In this document: one piece after another, positions 10,874-21,808 of the stretch
How positions within the stretch are numbered: the stretch's first letter is position 1
Layout: the number at the start of each line of letters is the position of its first letter
DNA from: Ricinus communis
Taxonomy: Eukaryota; Streptophyta; Magnoliopsida; Malpighiales; Euphorbiaceae
Assembly (NCBI RefSeq): GCF_019578655.1
Contig: NC_063257.1
Span: 15,376,001-15,440,000, forward strand
DNA: 64,000 nt
Direction of reading: 5' to 3'
Program-made: the position numbers and the translations under genes
The notes under the pieces: generated by a model
What the model saw: the letters and a program-made list of their open reading frames with translations, nothing else
What the model was told of the DNA's origin: nothing
Database searches by the model: none

Positions 10874-12185
10874 AGGATGATGCTAAACCATCAAGGGAAC
10901 CACAAAGGAGGTTGAACCCAGCCATGAAAGAAGTTGTTATGAAAGAGATACTCAAGTTGTTGGATGCAGGTATAATCTACCCAATCTCAAATAGCAAATG
11001 GGTAAGTCCAATTCATATTGTCCCCAAGAAAACTAGAATGACAATGGTAAGGAATTTGAACAATGAACTTGTACTAATGCGTGTGCAGAATGGTTGGAGA
11101 ATGTGTATAGATTTTAGGAAGCTTAATCAAGTGACTAGAAAATATCATTTTCCCTTACCTTTTATTGACCAAATGTTAGAACGATTGGCAGGCAAATCTT
11201 TCTTCTGTTTTCTTGATGGCTTTTTAGGATTCTATCAAGTTCCAATTGCACAAGATCAGGAAAAGACAACATTCACTTGTCCTTTCGGAACCTATGCTTA
11301 TAGGCGAATGCCTTTTGGCCTCTATAATGCCCCAGGTACGTTTTAAAGATGCATGATGAGTATTTTTTCTGAATATATTGAGAAATGCATTGAAGTATTT
11401 ATGGATGACTTTACTATGTATGGGGATTCATTTGATGAATGCTTAGATAATTTAACCAAAGTTTTAAAAAGATGCATAGAGACTAACTTGGTTTTAAATT
11501 ATGAAAAGTGTCATTTTATGGTCACCCAAGGCATTGTATTAGGGCATGTGCTCTCCTCCAATGGTATAGAGGTTGATAAGGCAAAAGTGGACATAATTGC
11601 AAACTTACCATACCCTACCAATGTTAGGGAAGTGCGCTCTTTTCTTGGACATGCAGGATTTTATCGCAGGTTTATCAAGGATTTCTCCAAGATTGCTTTG
11701 CCATTGATAAATTTACTGCAAAAAGAAGCTCAATTTCGAGTTTGGGGAAGAATGCAGAGAGGCCTTTGAAAAGCTCAAAGATTTGTTGACAAGCACACCT
11801 ATTATTCCACTACCTCAATAGGATTTACCTTTTGAAATCATGTGCGACGCAAACAATTATGCAGTGGGAGTAGTTTTGGGGCAACGGATTGAGAAAAAAA
11901 GTCATGTCATCTATTATGCTTCTAGGACCCTAAATTCCACCGAATGCAATTACTCCAGCATAGAAAAGGAGCTTTTATCAATTGTTTTTGCTTTGGATAA
12001 ATTTTAATCTTATGTGCTTGGTTCTAAAGTTATTGTGTATTCTGATCATGCAGCTTTGAAGTATCTTTTAGTAAAGAAAGAATCGAAACCAAGGCTAATT
12101 CGACGGATTTTGCTTCTTCAAGAGTTTAACTTGAAAATCAAAGATAGAAAAGGAGTGGGGAATTCTATTGCAGACCACTTGAGTA
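10855..12185 (+). pseudogene. E1 reverse transcriptase and RNase H, broken
   Basis: RT motifs appear in order: [50 protein letters not shown] at 11398-11409 and [24 protein letters not shown] at 11344-11346 replaces the usual Gln after AP-TF. A frameshift near 11745 moves into RNase H, read through IMCDANNYAVGVVLGQR, YYASRTL, an EKELL motif and [14 protein letters not shown]. RNase H has stops near 11819 and 12006. The second residue of the primer-grip region reads FLDGFLGF instead of the usual LDGYSGY, another sign of drift. It would have made element cDNA; it cannot now. Confidence 0.88.
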
Positions 12186-13567
12186 GGTTGATAAGGGAAG
12201 AAGATGACCTACTTTTCAATGACAACTTTCCGGATGAACATTTGTTCCAACTCAAGGGTATGATTCCTTGGTATGAAGACATGGTTAATTATTTAGTCAT
12301 AAGAAATCTACCTCATTGTCTCAATAAGTCTAGGAAATTAAAGATAAAGATTGAGTCTAAGTATTATGTTTGGGATGAGCCCTTCTTATGGAAATTTTGT
12401 TCCGATCAAGTGATTAAGAGATGTGTGCCTGAAAATGAATTCCAATCTATTTTAGCCTTTTTCCATGATTATGCATCTAAAGGACACTTTGGACCTAGAC
12501 GGACCGCTAGGAAAATCTTAGATTGTAGTTTACATTGGGATACTTTATTTAAAGATGTATATCAATTTTGCAAGAGTTGTGGGAGATGTCAAAGAGTAGG
12601 AGCACTAACTCGCAAGAATGAAATGCCTCAAGTTCCAATTCTTATTTGTGAAATATTTGATGTATGGGGCATCGATTTTATAGGTCCTTTACCCTCTTCT
12701 TGTGGTTTTTCATATATACTTTTGGCTGTGGATTATGTATCAAAATGGGTGGAAGCTAAAGCCACCAAAACTGATGACCCTGAAGCTGTTGTAGGTTTTA
12801 TTAAGGCTAACATCTTTAATAGGTTTGGGATTCCAAGAGCAATTGTCAGTGATCAAGGAACTCTTTTTTGCAATAAATTGGTTACAGCTTTGATGAAGAA
12901 GTACGGAGTGAATCATAGAGTAGCCACCGCATATCATCCTCAAACCAATGGACAAGCCAAAGTTTCCAATAGAGAAGTTAAATCCATCTTGGAGAAAATG
13001 GTGAATCTAGGAAGAAAGGATTGGAGCCTTCGTTTAGATGACGCTCTTTAGGCTTACCGCACAGCTTACAAAACTCCCATAGGAATGTCCCCTTATCGGT
13101 TAGTTTTTGGTAAAGCATGTCATTTACGAGTAGAAATTGAGCATAAAGCCTATTGGGCAGTTCGGCAGTGTAATATGAACATAGATAAAGCTGGAATGTC
13201 AAGGCTACTGCAATTGCAAGAATTGGAGGAGTTGTGATTAGATGCCTATGAAAATTCGAGAATTTACAAAGAGAAGTTCAAATTACTCCATGATAATATT
13301 CTTATTAGGAAACAATTTGAGATTGGTCAAAAAGTATTATTATATGATTCTCGATTGAAGCTTATGCCTGGTAAGTTTCGCTCTCGATGGATCGGTCCAT
13401 TTGTTGTTACTAATGTGTTTCACTATGGTGCAGTGGAAATTAAAAACTTGGATTCAAACAAAATTTTCAAAGTAAATGGTCATAGATTGAAGATCTTCCA
13501 GGAGGGTGAAATTGCTCCATGTCTCATTAGTTTTCCCTTAGATCACCCTACTTATCCGGATGACTGA
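12186..13567 (+). pseudogene. E1 integrase, broken, catalytic Glu changed to Lys
   Basis: The frame opened in RNase H continues through the HHCC zinc-binding segment ([12 protein letters not shown], then CKSCGRC) and the DDE core: GIDFIGP, then IVSDQGTLF, then GQAKVSN. The third catalytic residue, normally Glu in GQAEVSN, is Lys (AAA at 12959-12961). Two in-frame stops follow: TAG at 13049-13051 in place of Trp before AYRTAYKTP, and a TGA near 13237. The C-terminal domain ([23 protein letters not shown]) ends at 13567. Integrase would insert the cDNA; this copy is dead for three independent reasons. Confidence 0.9.
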
Positions 13568-13759
13568 AATGTTTCCTCACTCCGTCGAGTAAAATGACGT
13601 TAAATGAATTGCGCTATTGGGACGCAACCCAAATGATTTCTTTATTTTTTTATTCATACTTTTATTTTCTTTCACTTAGTTTATTTTATTTATTTTCAAA
13701 AGTTTCTTAGTTTTTGTTTAATGAAGAAGTTCAATTATTTTTCCTAGTAGGAGACTAAT
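13568..13759 (+). other. E1 spacer after integrase
   Basis: AT-rich, no open frame. It leads into the palindrome repeats. Confidence 0.4.
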
Positions 13760-14060
13760 TTCAATAAGGCCTGACCACGCCTTTTTACAGCTCTCCCAGA
13801 AGCATTAACTGAATTTGTTCCAGAAGCTCGTTACTTATAAGGCGTGACCACGACTTATCTCAAAACATCTTCTGTTTTGTTTTAACTTCTTTACTTAATT
13901 TTACAGAAGCTCGTTTCTTATAAGGCGTGACCACGCCTAACCTCAAAACATCTTCTGCTTTGTTTTGACTTCTTTACTTAATCTTACAGAAGCTCGTTTC
14001 TTATAAAGTATGACCACGCCTTATTTCAAAACATCTTTTGATTCATTTTAACTTCTCTAC
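13760..14060 (+). repeat. E1 83-bp tandem repeats carrying the LTR palindrome
   Basis: About three and a half units, starting CAGAAGCTCG near 13821, 13904 and 13987, have an 83-bp period. Each holds a version of the palindrome seen in the E1 LTR: 13766-13783, 13839-13856, 13922-13939 and 14005-14022. The DNA around the first copy also resembles the LTR (TTTCAATAAGG before it). The block sits between integrase and the third ORF. Confidence 0.85.
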
Positions 14061-14236
14061 TTTATTTTCTTTATTTTTTTAATATTATTTATTTTTATTT
14101 TAAAAAAAATAAAAGAAAAGAAGAGGGAGAGTTTTATGTTGCAGTAGCCACCAATGTTTTTTTTCTTCTTTTGCAGCAGCCACCACTAATATTCACTTCC
14201 TCTTCCCTCCACCCAAACACCTATCAATCACCAATC

Positions 14237-14456
14237 ATGGTGTGCCTTAAGACTACCGCCTAAAAAAGGACATCAACACGTCGGCGTAGTAAAGGGACAC
14301 CTTCAAATCTCAGCGATGCGACAGTTTGCCAAGAAGAGAAAATGACAGCAGCCCCACGCGATGACAGCGACACAGTAGTCCCTCCACCCAACGCCGATGA
14401 AGCAGTTCCTCTGCCCAATGCCAATGCAACAGTTTGCGAAGAAGAGAAAATGACAG
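14237..14456 (+). pseudogene. E1 third ORF, N-terminal part (split by LARD-1)
   Basis: The ATG at 14237 opens a frame that runs, apart from a TAA at codon 9, to the LARD-1 insertion and continues in frame at 20612. It encodes a short basic start (KRTSTRRRSKG) and then two similar blocks, each with EEEKMT or EEKMT, with a PPPNADEAVPLPNA stretch between them. The second block is completed by the sequence after LARD-1 (AAPRDD). See the entry at 20608 for the rest. Confidence 0.7.
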
Positions 14457-15927
14457 TGATGTGTTGCTACTTGTGTTAGCTACAATCTAAGGCAGTGTAC
14501 CTATCGATGCAGTCTAGCACTAATGGCGAGTATCAAGGTCATATTCCTCAGGGAAGTGAAAGCCCAGAGTTACTTCTTTGTTCTTTATTATATTAACATA
14601 AGATGAATGATGAATAATTTCTAAACTAACTAATAGCTACAAGCTAAGTTCTAAGGGAGATGCAGGAATGAATGGATAAATGAAATAACTAAGACAAGAA
14701 AGCAAACCCAAAGGAAATCTAAACTAGTTGGTGATCAAACAAAAGATAAAGGATTGATGAATCCAATTATGCTACCCATGGACGAATTCTTAACTGAATT
14801 CGATTTCTCTCTCGAGATAACCGAATTCCTAAACCTAATAACTTAAAGTTGGAATCTCTTCCTAACGATTGATTCTTAAATTAGCATTAAGCTTTAATCC
14901 GCCTCTATTAAGCTTTGTTAATTCTTAATCCAGCTAGTTAATTATCCTTATCTTTAAGTGATTATTAACCAGTTCTTGCTATTCAAAATTCCAATTGCCA
15001 AATGGACTTCTCAATCACACAAAGCAATCTAAACACCACAATTCACAACGTCTCATGAATAATGCTATCTTATTAATACTAAAAGCAAGAAGAATACAAA
15101 ACCAACTCAAACAATCCAACAATATAATATTAAGCCAACATAGTAAAGAAATCCCAATGGATTTAATCAGTCTAGCTAACCATGTTCATGTTTAAAATAA
15201 TCTAGGAAATCAATTACATTGAAAGAATAATGAAAATAAAATATATACACCCTTTTCTCTCGAATTGGATGAACAGCTCCAAATTTGGATCTACACTTTG
15301 ATTAATCTCCCAAATTGCCTCTTGAATTGCTCCACTACTGTTTTGCACTCGGAACCTTGCGATTCCAGGATTCTTCCTCCCTGCAACTCTCTCTCGCACT
15401 CAATACTGTGCAGAAACCGAACCAGCCGCCAGGGCTCTATGTCACTCCTTCCCCCTCTTTCTCTCTAAAAAATTTGTTTTCCTTATATATTTTGTTTCAG
15501 CATGACTGTGGTCAAGGCCGTGCTGAGACTATGGATCTCACCAAGTAGGTTTTCACCATGGTCGTGCCCCCGCCAGTGCTGGCCACCACGGCCTGTGGTG
15601 GCCTCGAAAACTATGCCCAAACCATTATTTTAAAGACCAAGTTTCGATGGTTGGTCACGGCCAGAGTCCAGGCCGTGATGGTCAGCACGACCTTGACTCA
15701 GGCCGTGCTCAATGTGTGCAACGCGAGTTGTTGTCCGATCTTGATGAATTCTCGTCCATTTCCACACGTATTGATCTATAATTGCTTAAACACCGATGAC
15801 GGTCCTATAAATGCTCCTGAAATGCAAAAGAAGACAAAACACGGGTGATCTGGGAATAAAAGCACAGTAATTGCTAAGAACATACGCAATAATATGCAAG
15901 CAAATATGTGTAAAACTATGCACATCA
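14457..15927 (-). repeat. LARD-1 3' LTR
   Basis: 1471 bp. It carries a GC-rich block of repeated CACGGCC/GGCCGTG motifs (about 15500-15720) just upstream, on the minus strand, of a TATATAAGG box near 15482-15490. Open frames across it (for example 15558-15848) are LTR sequence repeated in every copy and not genes. Confidence 0.93.
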
Positions 15928-15948
15928 AATTATCCCACACTTAAGCTA
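15928..15948 (-). other. LARD-1 3' polypurine tract
   Basis: On the minus strand AAGTGTGGGGTAATT lies directly against the LTR start. Upstream is a TTGAGGACAAGCAATAGC motif. It primes plus-strand DNA synthesis. Confidence 0.85.
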
Positions 15949-17450
15949 TTGCTTGTCCTCAAGCAATTAACAACTCACCTCATAAAACTGCAGTTAGCAA
16001 TTCCTTACAGTTTATGCCCCTAGTCCACAACAGATAGTATCCGACACATCTCAAAGGATACTCAATCATAAATCAAACTGCAAATCATTAACAGAGAATG
16101 GAAATAATATTAATGCATGAATAACTTAAATGACAACTCAATACAAACATCACGAACCAGTGTCTCACTAGGATCACTCAAGTCGCTCAAAGTGTATATT
16201 AGGTGAATAACAAATCCCTCAAAACAAATGCACAAGACCCGCTCACCATAAGCTTGCTCATAAATCATATCTTTGCTACTGTGAACAAGTAAATACCAAA
16301 ATCAAAGGGTCTTTACCAAGGTTATAATGGGGCTAAGGTAAAGGTACGGAGATTTGGACAGAAGTGTGAAAATGCTGGAATTCGTGCGATAAACAATAAT
16401 ATATGCTCAAAGGATTAAATGCCTAAGATCATAAAAAGAATCATTCAATAAAATCCCTACTTCATAGAATAACGCTCGCAAATGCTCTAATCCAACAAAG
16501 AGATAAATAATTAAAGAATTTTGTTTATTATATTCTTTTTTTCTTCTTCTTCTTTTTTTTTCTTTTTTCTTTTTCTTTTTTTTCTTTTTTTTAATAATGA
16601 ACTAGCAGCTTATTAGCGACCGCTGCATACAACTCGAATAAACATAAAGAATAACAAACACAAATTGGACCAAAGGGAGCATTTAAAATATAAAAAAGAT
16701 TTAGTGAATTTACCAACATAGCAATTGGCATTTTAATCCCACATAAAGTTGAACAAATCACAGAAAGAAATTCCAGCATAAGGGTAAAGGAAAGATAAAT
16801 GTAAAGAATGGTATAATTGAAGTGTATAGTTATAGATTATGAAGAAAAGGTTAAGGCTCAAAACTGGCTAACTAATGGAAACATAAGGTGATAGGCTTTT
16901 GGTCAAATGTGGTGAATCCTAAATCACCCAAATCATCTCATGGTATTCACAATATTCATGTAACTTCAACACGCATTACAAAGTAAGTTCTAGAAGCAAA
17001 GTCAAGTACAATGCACACTCAAACAAGAAATATAAAGAGCTTAAGTATAATGAATGCTCAACAGGCTCAAAATCTCACTTTGAAGTGTGGTATTAGGTGC
17101 AATTGGTTCACAACATCATTAATTGAATCATTACTTAACAAACACATGCATATGACATTATCAACGTTCTAAGTTAAAATTTGACAATTCGAAAAACAAT
17201 TTAATAACACCAGTTTAACCCGGCAGGGTTGATGTGTAAAACACCATCAATTGTTTTCCAAGGACAATGAACAACAAAGAAAAGTAACTACAATTCTATA
17301 AATCAAGTCATCAATCAGCTCAAAAATAGCATACTCAAGTGCATAAAAACACAGTGTTCTAACATCCTAACAATACACAACACCTAATGATAGCAATTTT
17401 AGATATATCTAAAAACCATATGAGAGAGTAGGATTATAAGGTACCCACAA
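15949..17450 (-). other. LARD-1 conserved 3' non-coding block
   Basis: No open frame of note; the minus-strand frame at 16779-16591 is uncertain. It holds a long pyrimidine tract on the plus strand (16528-16592) and the counterpart of the AGCCCCATTACAACC block near 16320-16335. The same blocks in the same order are seen in LARD-2 and E1. Confidence 0.6.
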
Positions 17451-17470
17451 CCACCCCACACTTGAAGAAC
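17451..17470 (-). other. LARD-1 internal polypurine motif
   Basis: On the minus strand CAAGTGTGGGGTGGTTGTGG follows a TGAGGACAG motif. It resembles the 3' polypurine tract and its upstream motif. It could be a central plus-strand primer site; that is inference. Confidence 0.5.
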
Positions 17471-17732
17471 ACACTGTCCTCAGTGTAAAATGTTATGGAT
17501 ACCCCACATGGAATGCTGAACTAAAATAAACAAAGGCAATACAGTCCAAGTGCATGACATGTATGAAAAATAAGGTAAATAATTGCAGAAAAATAAAAAG
17601 ATCTAGGGGACTGCCCTGATCATCCATCGAGGCTGATGTTGTGGAAATTCAGTGCCTCCTTGGTAGAATTTGAAAATAATAAAATAAAGAAATAATCGAA
17701 CTGAAAATAATGTTTAAATAAAATATGAAAAC

Positions 17733-18991
17733 TTAAAACCAATAAAATGTTTCAAAATGAAAGGGTAAAAGATTAAAAATGAAAAATAGAATTTGGGGTG
17801 CCGCCCAAAATCGCTTCTTTTTTATGTGATGAGTCTTCTTAGCTGGACTCATGGTGAAGCAAACGGGCGTGATCGACGACCATCCATCCTTCTTCCAAGC
17901 AAATGTCTTCAAGTATCCGATTAGAGGGATAATCGTCAATTTCCTCTTCCCGACTGTCAAGCAAGCTGCCAGTATGAAGGGCAAAACTCGCTCCTCGTAT
18001 AATTGCACATAGTCATGATGCTCTACGGGCTCTTCCAATTTAAAAGCTGAAGTTTCACCAATTGGAAGGATCGACGGTTGGGCAATTTCTTCAGGAACGT
18101 CAATGGTTTTCTCCAGTCCTTGTCTTGGTTCACTTGCTAGAAGAAACTTGAGCTCCTTCAAGACTTCTTCATTGGATAACTCGTGTTCATCTTCCATCAT
18201 CGAAGGGACTTGTGGAAAATCCACCAAAAATTCTTGTAACTGCAACTCAGCATCATCAACTATACATTCCTGTTGATAGTCTTTCAGAGGAATCATGTTC
18301 GCTTCTTCCTTTTCTGGTTCCATCTCTATGTTCAAGAAATCGTCCTGCACAGAAGCATCATTGTCAAACATAGTAGATAAACCAGAAAAATTCTCACTTG
18401 AACGCAAAGTGATGGCGCTCAAATGTTCCTCAGATTCAGTAGCGTTTGATGGAGTTCCCCATTGTTCTACCGCTAGTAACTTGAAGATCAAGCCTACTTG
18501 ATACTCTATGTTCTCAATCGAGGCTTGTTGACCTTCAAGTACCCTCTCTGTTTGTTGGAATCTATCCTCAAGACTTGCAATGAACCTCATCATCAGCTCC
18601 TCTGACACTAACTCTTCATCTTGAGTTGAAAGTGCAAGATTAAGCTGCTGATGTGGTTGCTGAGATCCTGGTGGTTCTTGGCCATCTAAGCTCCATCCAA
18701 AGGGTGAATGAGTGCTCGACTCTTGATTGTAGGTGCTTCCATACGAGTCACCTGCTCGTAGTTATAAGAACAATGAGTAAAATCACTGCACAATGGATAA
18801 TCATTACTCAAATGTAAACCACAACAAAATTCACAAAAAACTTGAGATGAAAGGATAGGAGTGGAGAGTTGATCGGTAGCCTTGCAAAATGATTCCACTC
18901 GAGCTTCTAAAGATGCACGGGTATCCTAATTTTTAGCACTCTCTTGGTTCCCAATCCCATTTTCCAACGTGGCATACAAAGAGTTTAGCAT
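17733..18991 (-). pseudogene. LARD-1 gag-like ORF without capsid, protease or RT
   Basis: The ATG at 18991 opens MLNSLYATLENG, interrupted by a TAG near 18931. A zinc-knuckle remnant CEFCCGLHLSNDY follows, with the last Cys as Tyr. After a frameshift near 18680 the main frame (18608-17733, 291 codons) has the gag C-terminal linker (a predicted coiled-coil stretch QQTERVLEGQQASIENIEYQ, then AITLRS). Next comes an acidic region, and then a segment like the protease-RT linker (LPFILAACLT, KTFAWKKDGWSSITP). The capsid domain, DLGAS protease site and all RT motifs are missing, so this is a deletion product of a gag-pol gene. Whether it made a useful protein is unknown. Confidence 0.75.
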
Positions 18992-19126
18992 TGAACCTCC
19001 TTATCATCCACTATCTGAATCATAAACTTAACTAAATAAATATGTACAAACAAAACAGAAATAAATATAAATAAAAAAAATGGCTAAATTAACAAATAGC
19101 AAATTTCACTCTAGTTTTCAAACAAT

Positions 19127-19144
19127 TCCCCGGCAACGGCACCA
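19127..19144 (-). other. LARD-1 primer-binding site (tRNA-Asp)
   Basis: The minus strand reads TGGTGCCGTTGCCGGGGA, 17 of 18 matching the tRNA-Asp complement. A 6-base spacer (AAAACT... in plus orientation: aaaact) separates it from the LTR, identical to E3. Confidence 0.92.
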
Positions 19145-19150
19145 AAAACT

Positions 19151-20607
19151 TAATGTGTTGCTACTTGTGTTAGCTACAATCTAAGGCAGTGTACCTATCG
19201 ATGCAGTCTAGCACTAATGGCGAGTATCAAGGTCGTATTCCTCGGGAAAGTGAAAGCCCAGAGTTACTTCTTTGTTCTTTGTTATATTAACATAAGATGA
19301 ATGATGAATAATTTCTAAACTAACTAATAGCTACAAGCTAAGTTCTAAGGGAGATGCAGGAATGAATGGATAAATGAAATAACCAAGACAAGAAAGCAAA
19401 CCCAAAGGGAACCTAAACTAGTTGGTGATCAAACAAAAGATAAAGGATTGATGAATCCAATTATGCTACCCGTGGACGAATTCTTAACTAAATTCGATTT
19501 CTCTCTCGAGATTACAGAATTCCTAAACCTAATAACCTAAAGTTAGAATCTCTTCCTAACGATTGATTCTTAAATTAGCATTAAGCTTTTAAGCTTTGTT
19601 AATTCTTAATCCGGCTAGTTAATTATCCTTATCTCTAAGTGACTATTAACCAGTTCTTGCTATTCAAAATTCTAATTGCGAAATGGACTTCTCAATCACA
19701 CAAAGCAATCTAAACACCACAATTCACAACGTCTCATGAATAATGCTATCTTATTAATACTGAAAGCAAGAAGAATACAAAACCAACTCAAACAATCCAA
19801 CAATATAATATTAAGCCAACATAGTAAAGAAATCCCAATGGATTTAATCAGTCTAGCTAAACATGTTCATGTTTAAAACAATCTAGGAAATCAATTACAA
19901 TGAAAGAATAATGAAAATAAAACATGTACACCCTTTTCTCTCGAATTGGATGAACAGCTCCAAATCTGGATCTACACTTTGATTAATCTCCCAAATTGCC
20001 TCTTGAATTGCTCCACTACTGTTTTGCACTCGGAACCTTGCGATTTCGGGATTCTTCCTCCCTGCAACTCTCTCTCGCACTCAATACTGTGCATAAACCG
20101 AACCAGCTGCCAGGGCTCTATGTCACTCCTTCCCCTCTTTCTCTCTAAAAAATTTGTTTTCCTTATATATTTTGTTTCAGCACGACTGTGGTCAAGGCCG
20201 TGCTGAGACTGTGGATCTCACCAAGTAGGTTTTCACTATGGCCGTGCCCCCGCCGGTGCTGGCCACCACGGCCCGTGGTGGCCTCGGAAACTGTGCCCAA
20301 ACCATTATTTTAAGGACCAAGTTTCGATGGTTGGTCACGGCCAGAGTCCAGGCCGTGATGGTCAGCACGGCCTTGACTCAGGCCGTGCTCAATGTGTGCA
20401 ACGCGAGCTCTTGTCCGATCTTGATGAATTCTCGTCCATTTCCACACGTATTGATCTATAATTACTTAAACACCGATGACGGTCCTATAAATGCTCCTGA
20501 AATGCAAAAGAAGACAAAACACGGGTGATCTGGGAATAAAAGCACAATAATTGCTAAGAACATACGCAATAATATGCAAGCAAATATGTGTAAAACTATG
20601 CACATCA
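19151..20607 (-). repeat. LARD-1 5' LTR
   Basis: 1457 bp, nearly identical to the 3' LTR. It lacks about 12 bp near 19590 present in the other LTR (14900 region) and shows scattered transitions. Confidence 0.93.
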
Positions 20608-21808
20608 GATAGCAGCCCCTCGGGACGACGGTAAAGCCACTTTTAAGTGAACTCGCTTAGGAAAAGAGAAAGCTATTCTACCACCATCATAAGCTAAATT
20701 AACTGCCAAAGCCCGAAAGAACAGGTATGCGGATGTACGAACTCAAAAAATTAACCAAGGTAAGTATGTCGATACTCATTCTTTAGAGGAACTGAGTATT
20801 AAGGGGGTTTTTGATGCTATAATAGCTAGTATGTGGTGGAAAACTTTTATAACTATTAAATATCCCATATTTGTTGAGTTGATTAGAGAATTCTACACGA
20901 CTTTTCAGTCTGAAATACCCGAGAATTTCACTTTTGATAGTCCTGGAGTTGTGCGATATCGACTCCTAGGCAATGAATTTAAGCAATCAATCACTGAATT
21001 TAACCTGGCCCTAGGATTTGTTGATACTGAATTTTCCCTAAACACTCAATACAAGAGTTCTGCTATAGATTTTGTTGATGTTTTTTATCATGCAAAACTT
21101 TGGAAGACCATGTCTTCTGACCCTAGCAACTCTAAAGGTGCGTATCTTAATAAACCTGAATGGGTTTACATGCAGCTATTTTTAGCATTTAGCTTCTCTG
21201 GTAGAAAAGACATAGAAAATGTATATACAAAAGCTTAACTTTATTTTATTTGATCCATGTTGCATGAAAACACAATCAATTTGGGTTTTTGGTTAGCTTC
21301 ATAATTCAAACTTGTGTTGACTCGTAAAAGGCATCTGTGTTTAGGCTTTTTGACTGTTCGCCTTCAGTTGCTTGATCTTGATAGTACTAACTTGCATATT
21401 GCATGTGAGATGGAACCATTGGACATAGCTTGTTTGATGAAGATGCACGTGCTTGTGGAGAATAATGGGGTGTATTCTTTCCAAAAGCCTTCTCTGCGCG
21501 ACCAAGGCGATCCTCCAAGACCTAGGAAACGCTCTTGCCCAACGAGCAATCTTCATGTTCTAGATGATTCAACTGAACCAGATTTTGAAGCTCGTTTGGA
21601 AAGGATGGAATGAAAAATTTCAAAGATGGAGAAAAATTTTAGACGCCTTGATGAAGCACTGGGGGGTTCTACCCCCTTGTCCACCATCACCATAGACTAC
21701 TCAGTCCGAGTGGCTCGCAAATCAGGAGAGTTTCACATTTCTTTTGTGAGCCATTTTCTTTTTGATACATTGAGGACAATATGTAATTTAGGTGTGGGGG
21801 AGGAATAA
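20608..21808 (+). pseudogene. E1 third ORF, main part: Athila ORF-1-like protein with coiled-coil end
   Basis: Continues in frame from 14456 through TGA (20648 region) and TAA stops, then is open from 20831 to 21238. The central domain has IFVELIREFYTTF, VVRYRLLGNEF and FNLALGF motifs, matching the extra ORF that plant Athila-type elements carry after integrase (Athila ORF-1 / plant transposon protein-like). After a stop at 21236, further frames at 21314-21613 and 21626-21808 give a tail with PPRPRKRS and a heptad-like stretch (FEARLERME, then ISKMEKNFRRLDEA). E3 has the same architecture at 52299-51134. Function is unknown; the position is that of the env-like ORF of Athila, but no signal peptide or membrane segment is visible. 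Confidence 0.7.
21770..21806 (+). other. E1 internal polypurine motif
   Basis: TTGAGGACAATATG followed by TTAGGTGTGGGGGAGG at the end of the third ORF. It repeats the layout of the 3' polypurine tract at 23084-23118 (TTGAGGACAAGTATGG then TTAGGTGTGAGGG). Confidence 0.6.

Larger units (their letters stand above)
14457..20607 (-). mobile_element. LARD-1: non-autonomous LTR retrotransposon nested in E1
   Basis: Two LTRs (14457-15927 and 19151-20607) share TGATGTG/CACATCA ends; the inner copy has TAATGTG at 19151. Target duplications are GACAG (14452-14456) and GATAG (20608-20612), differing by one transition. The 3.2-kb internal part has a tRNA-Asp primer site, a gag-like ORF, two polypurine motifs and non-coding DNA, but no RT or integrase, as in large retrotransposon derivatives (LARDs). 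In the first roughly 300 bp the LTRs differ at about 7 positions, so it is young. It must have used proteins from an autonomous relative. Confidence 0.93.

Noticed and set aside
14455..14459. AGTGA as the left target duplication of LARD-1, with the LTR starting TGTGTTG.
   Set aside because: It does not match the right flank. Taking the LTR start as TGATGTG, symmetrical to CACATCA, gives GACAG/GATAG and restores the reading frame of the third ORF.
15558..15848. A 96-residue open frame found three times (also 20238-20528 and minus 37553-37212) with high similarity.
   Set aside because: It is antisense LTR sequence of the LARD family. Its conservation follows from LTR identity, and it lies over the U3 motif cluster and TATA box.
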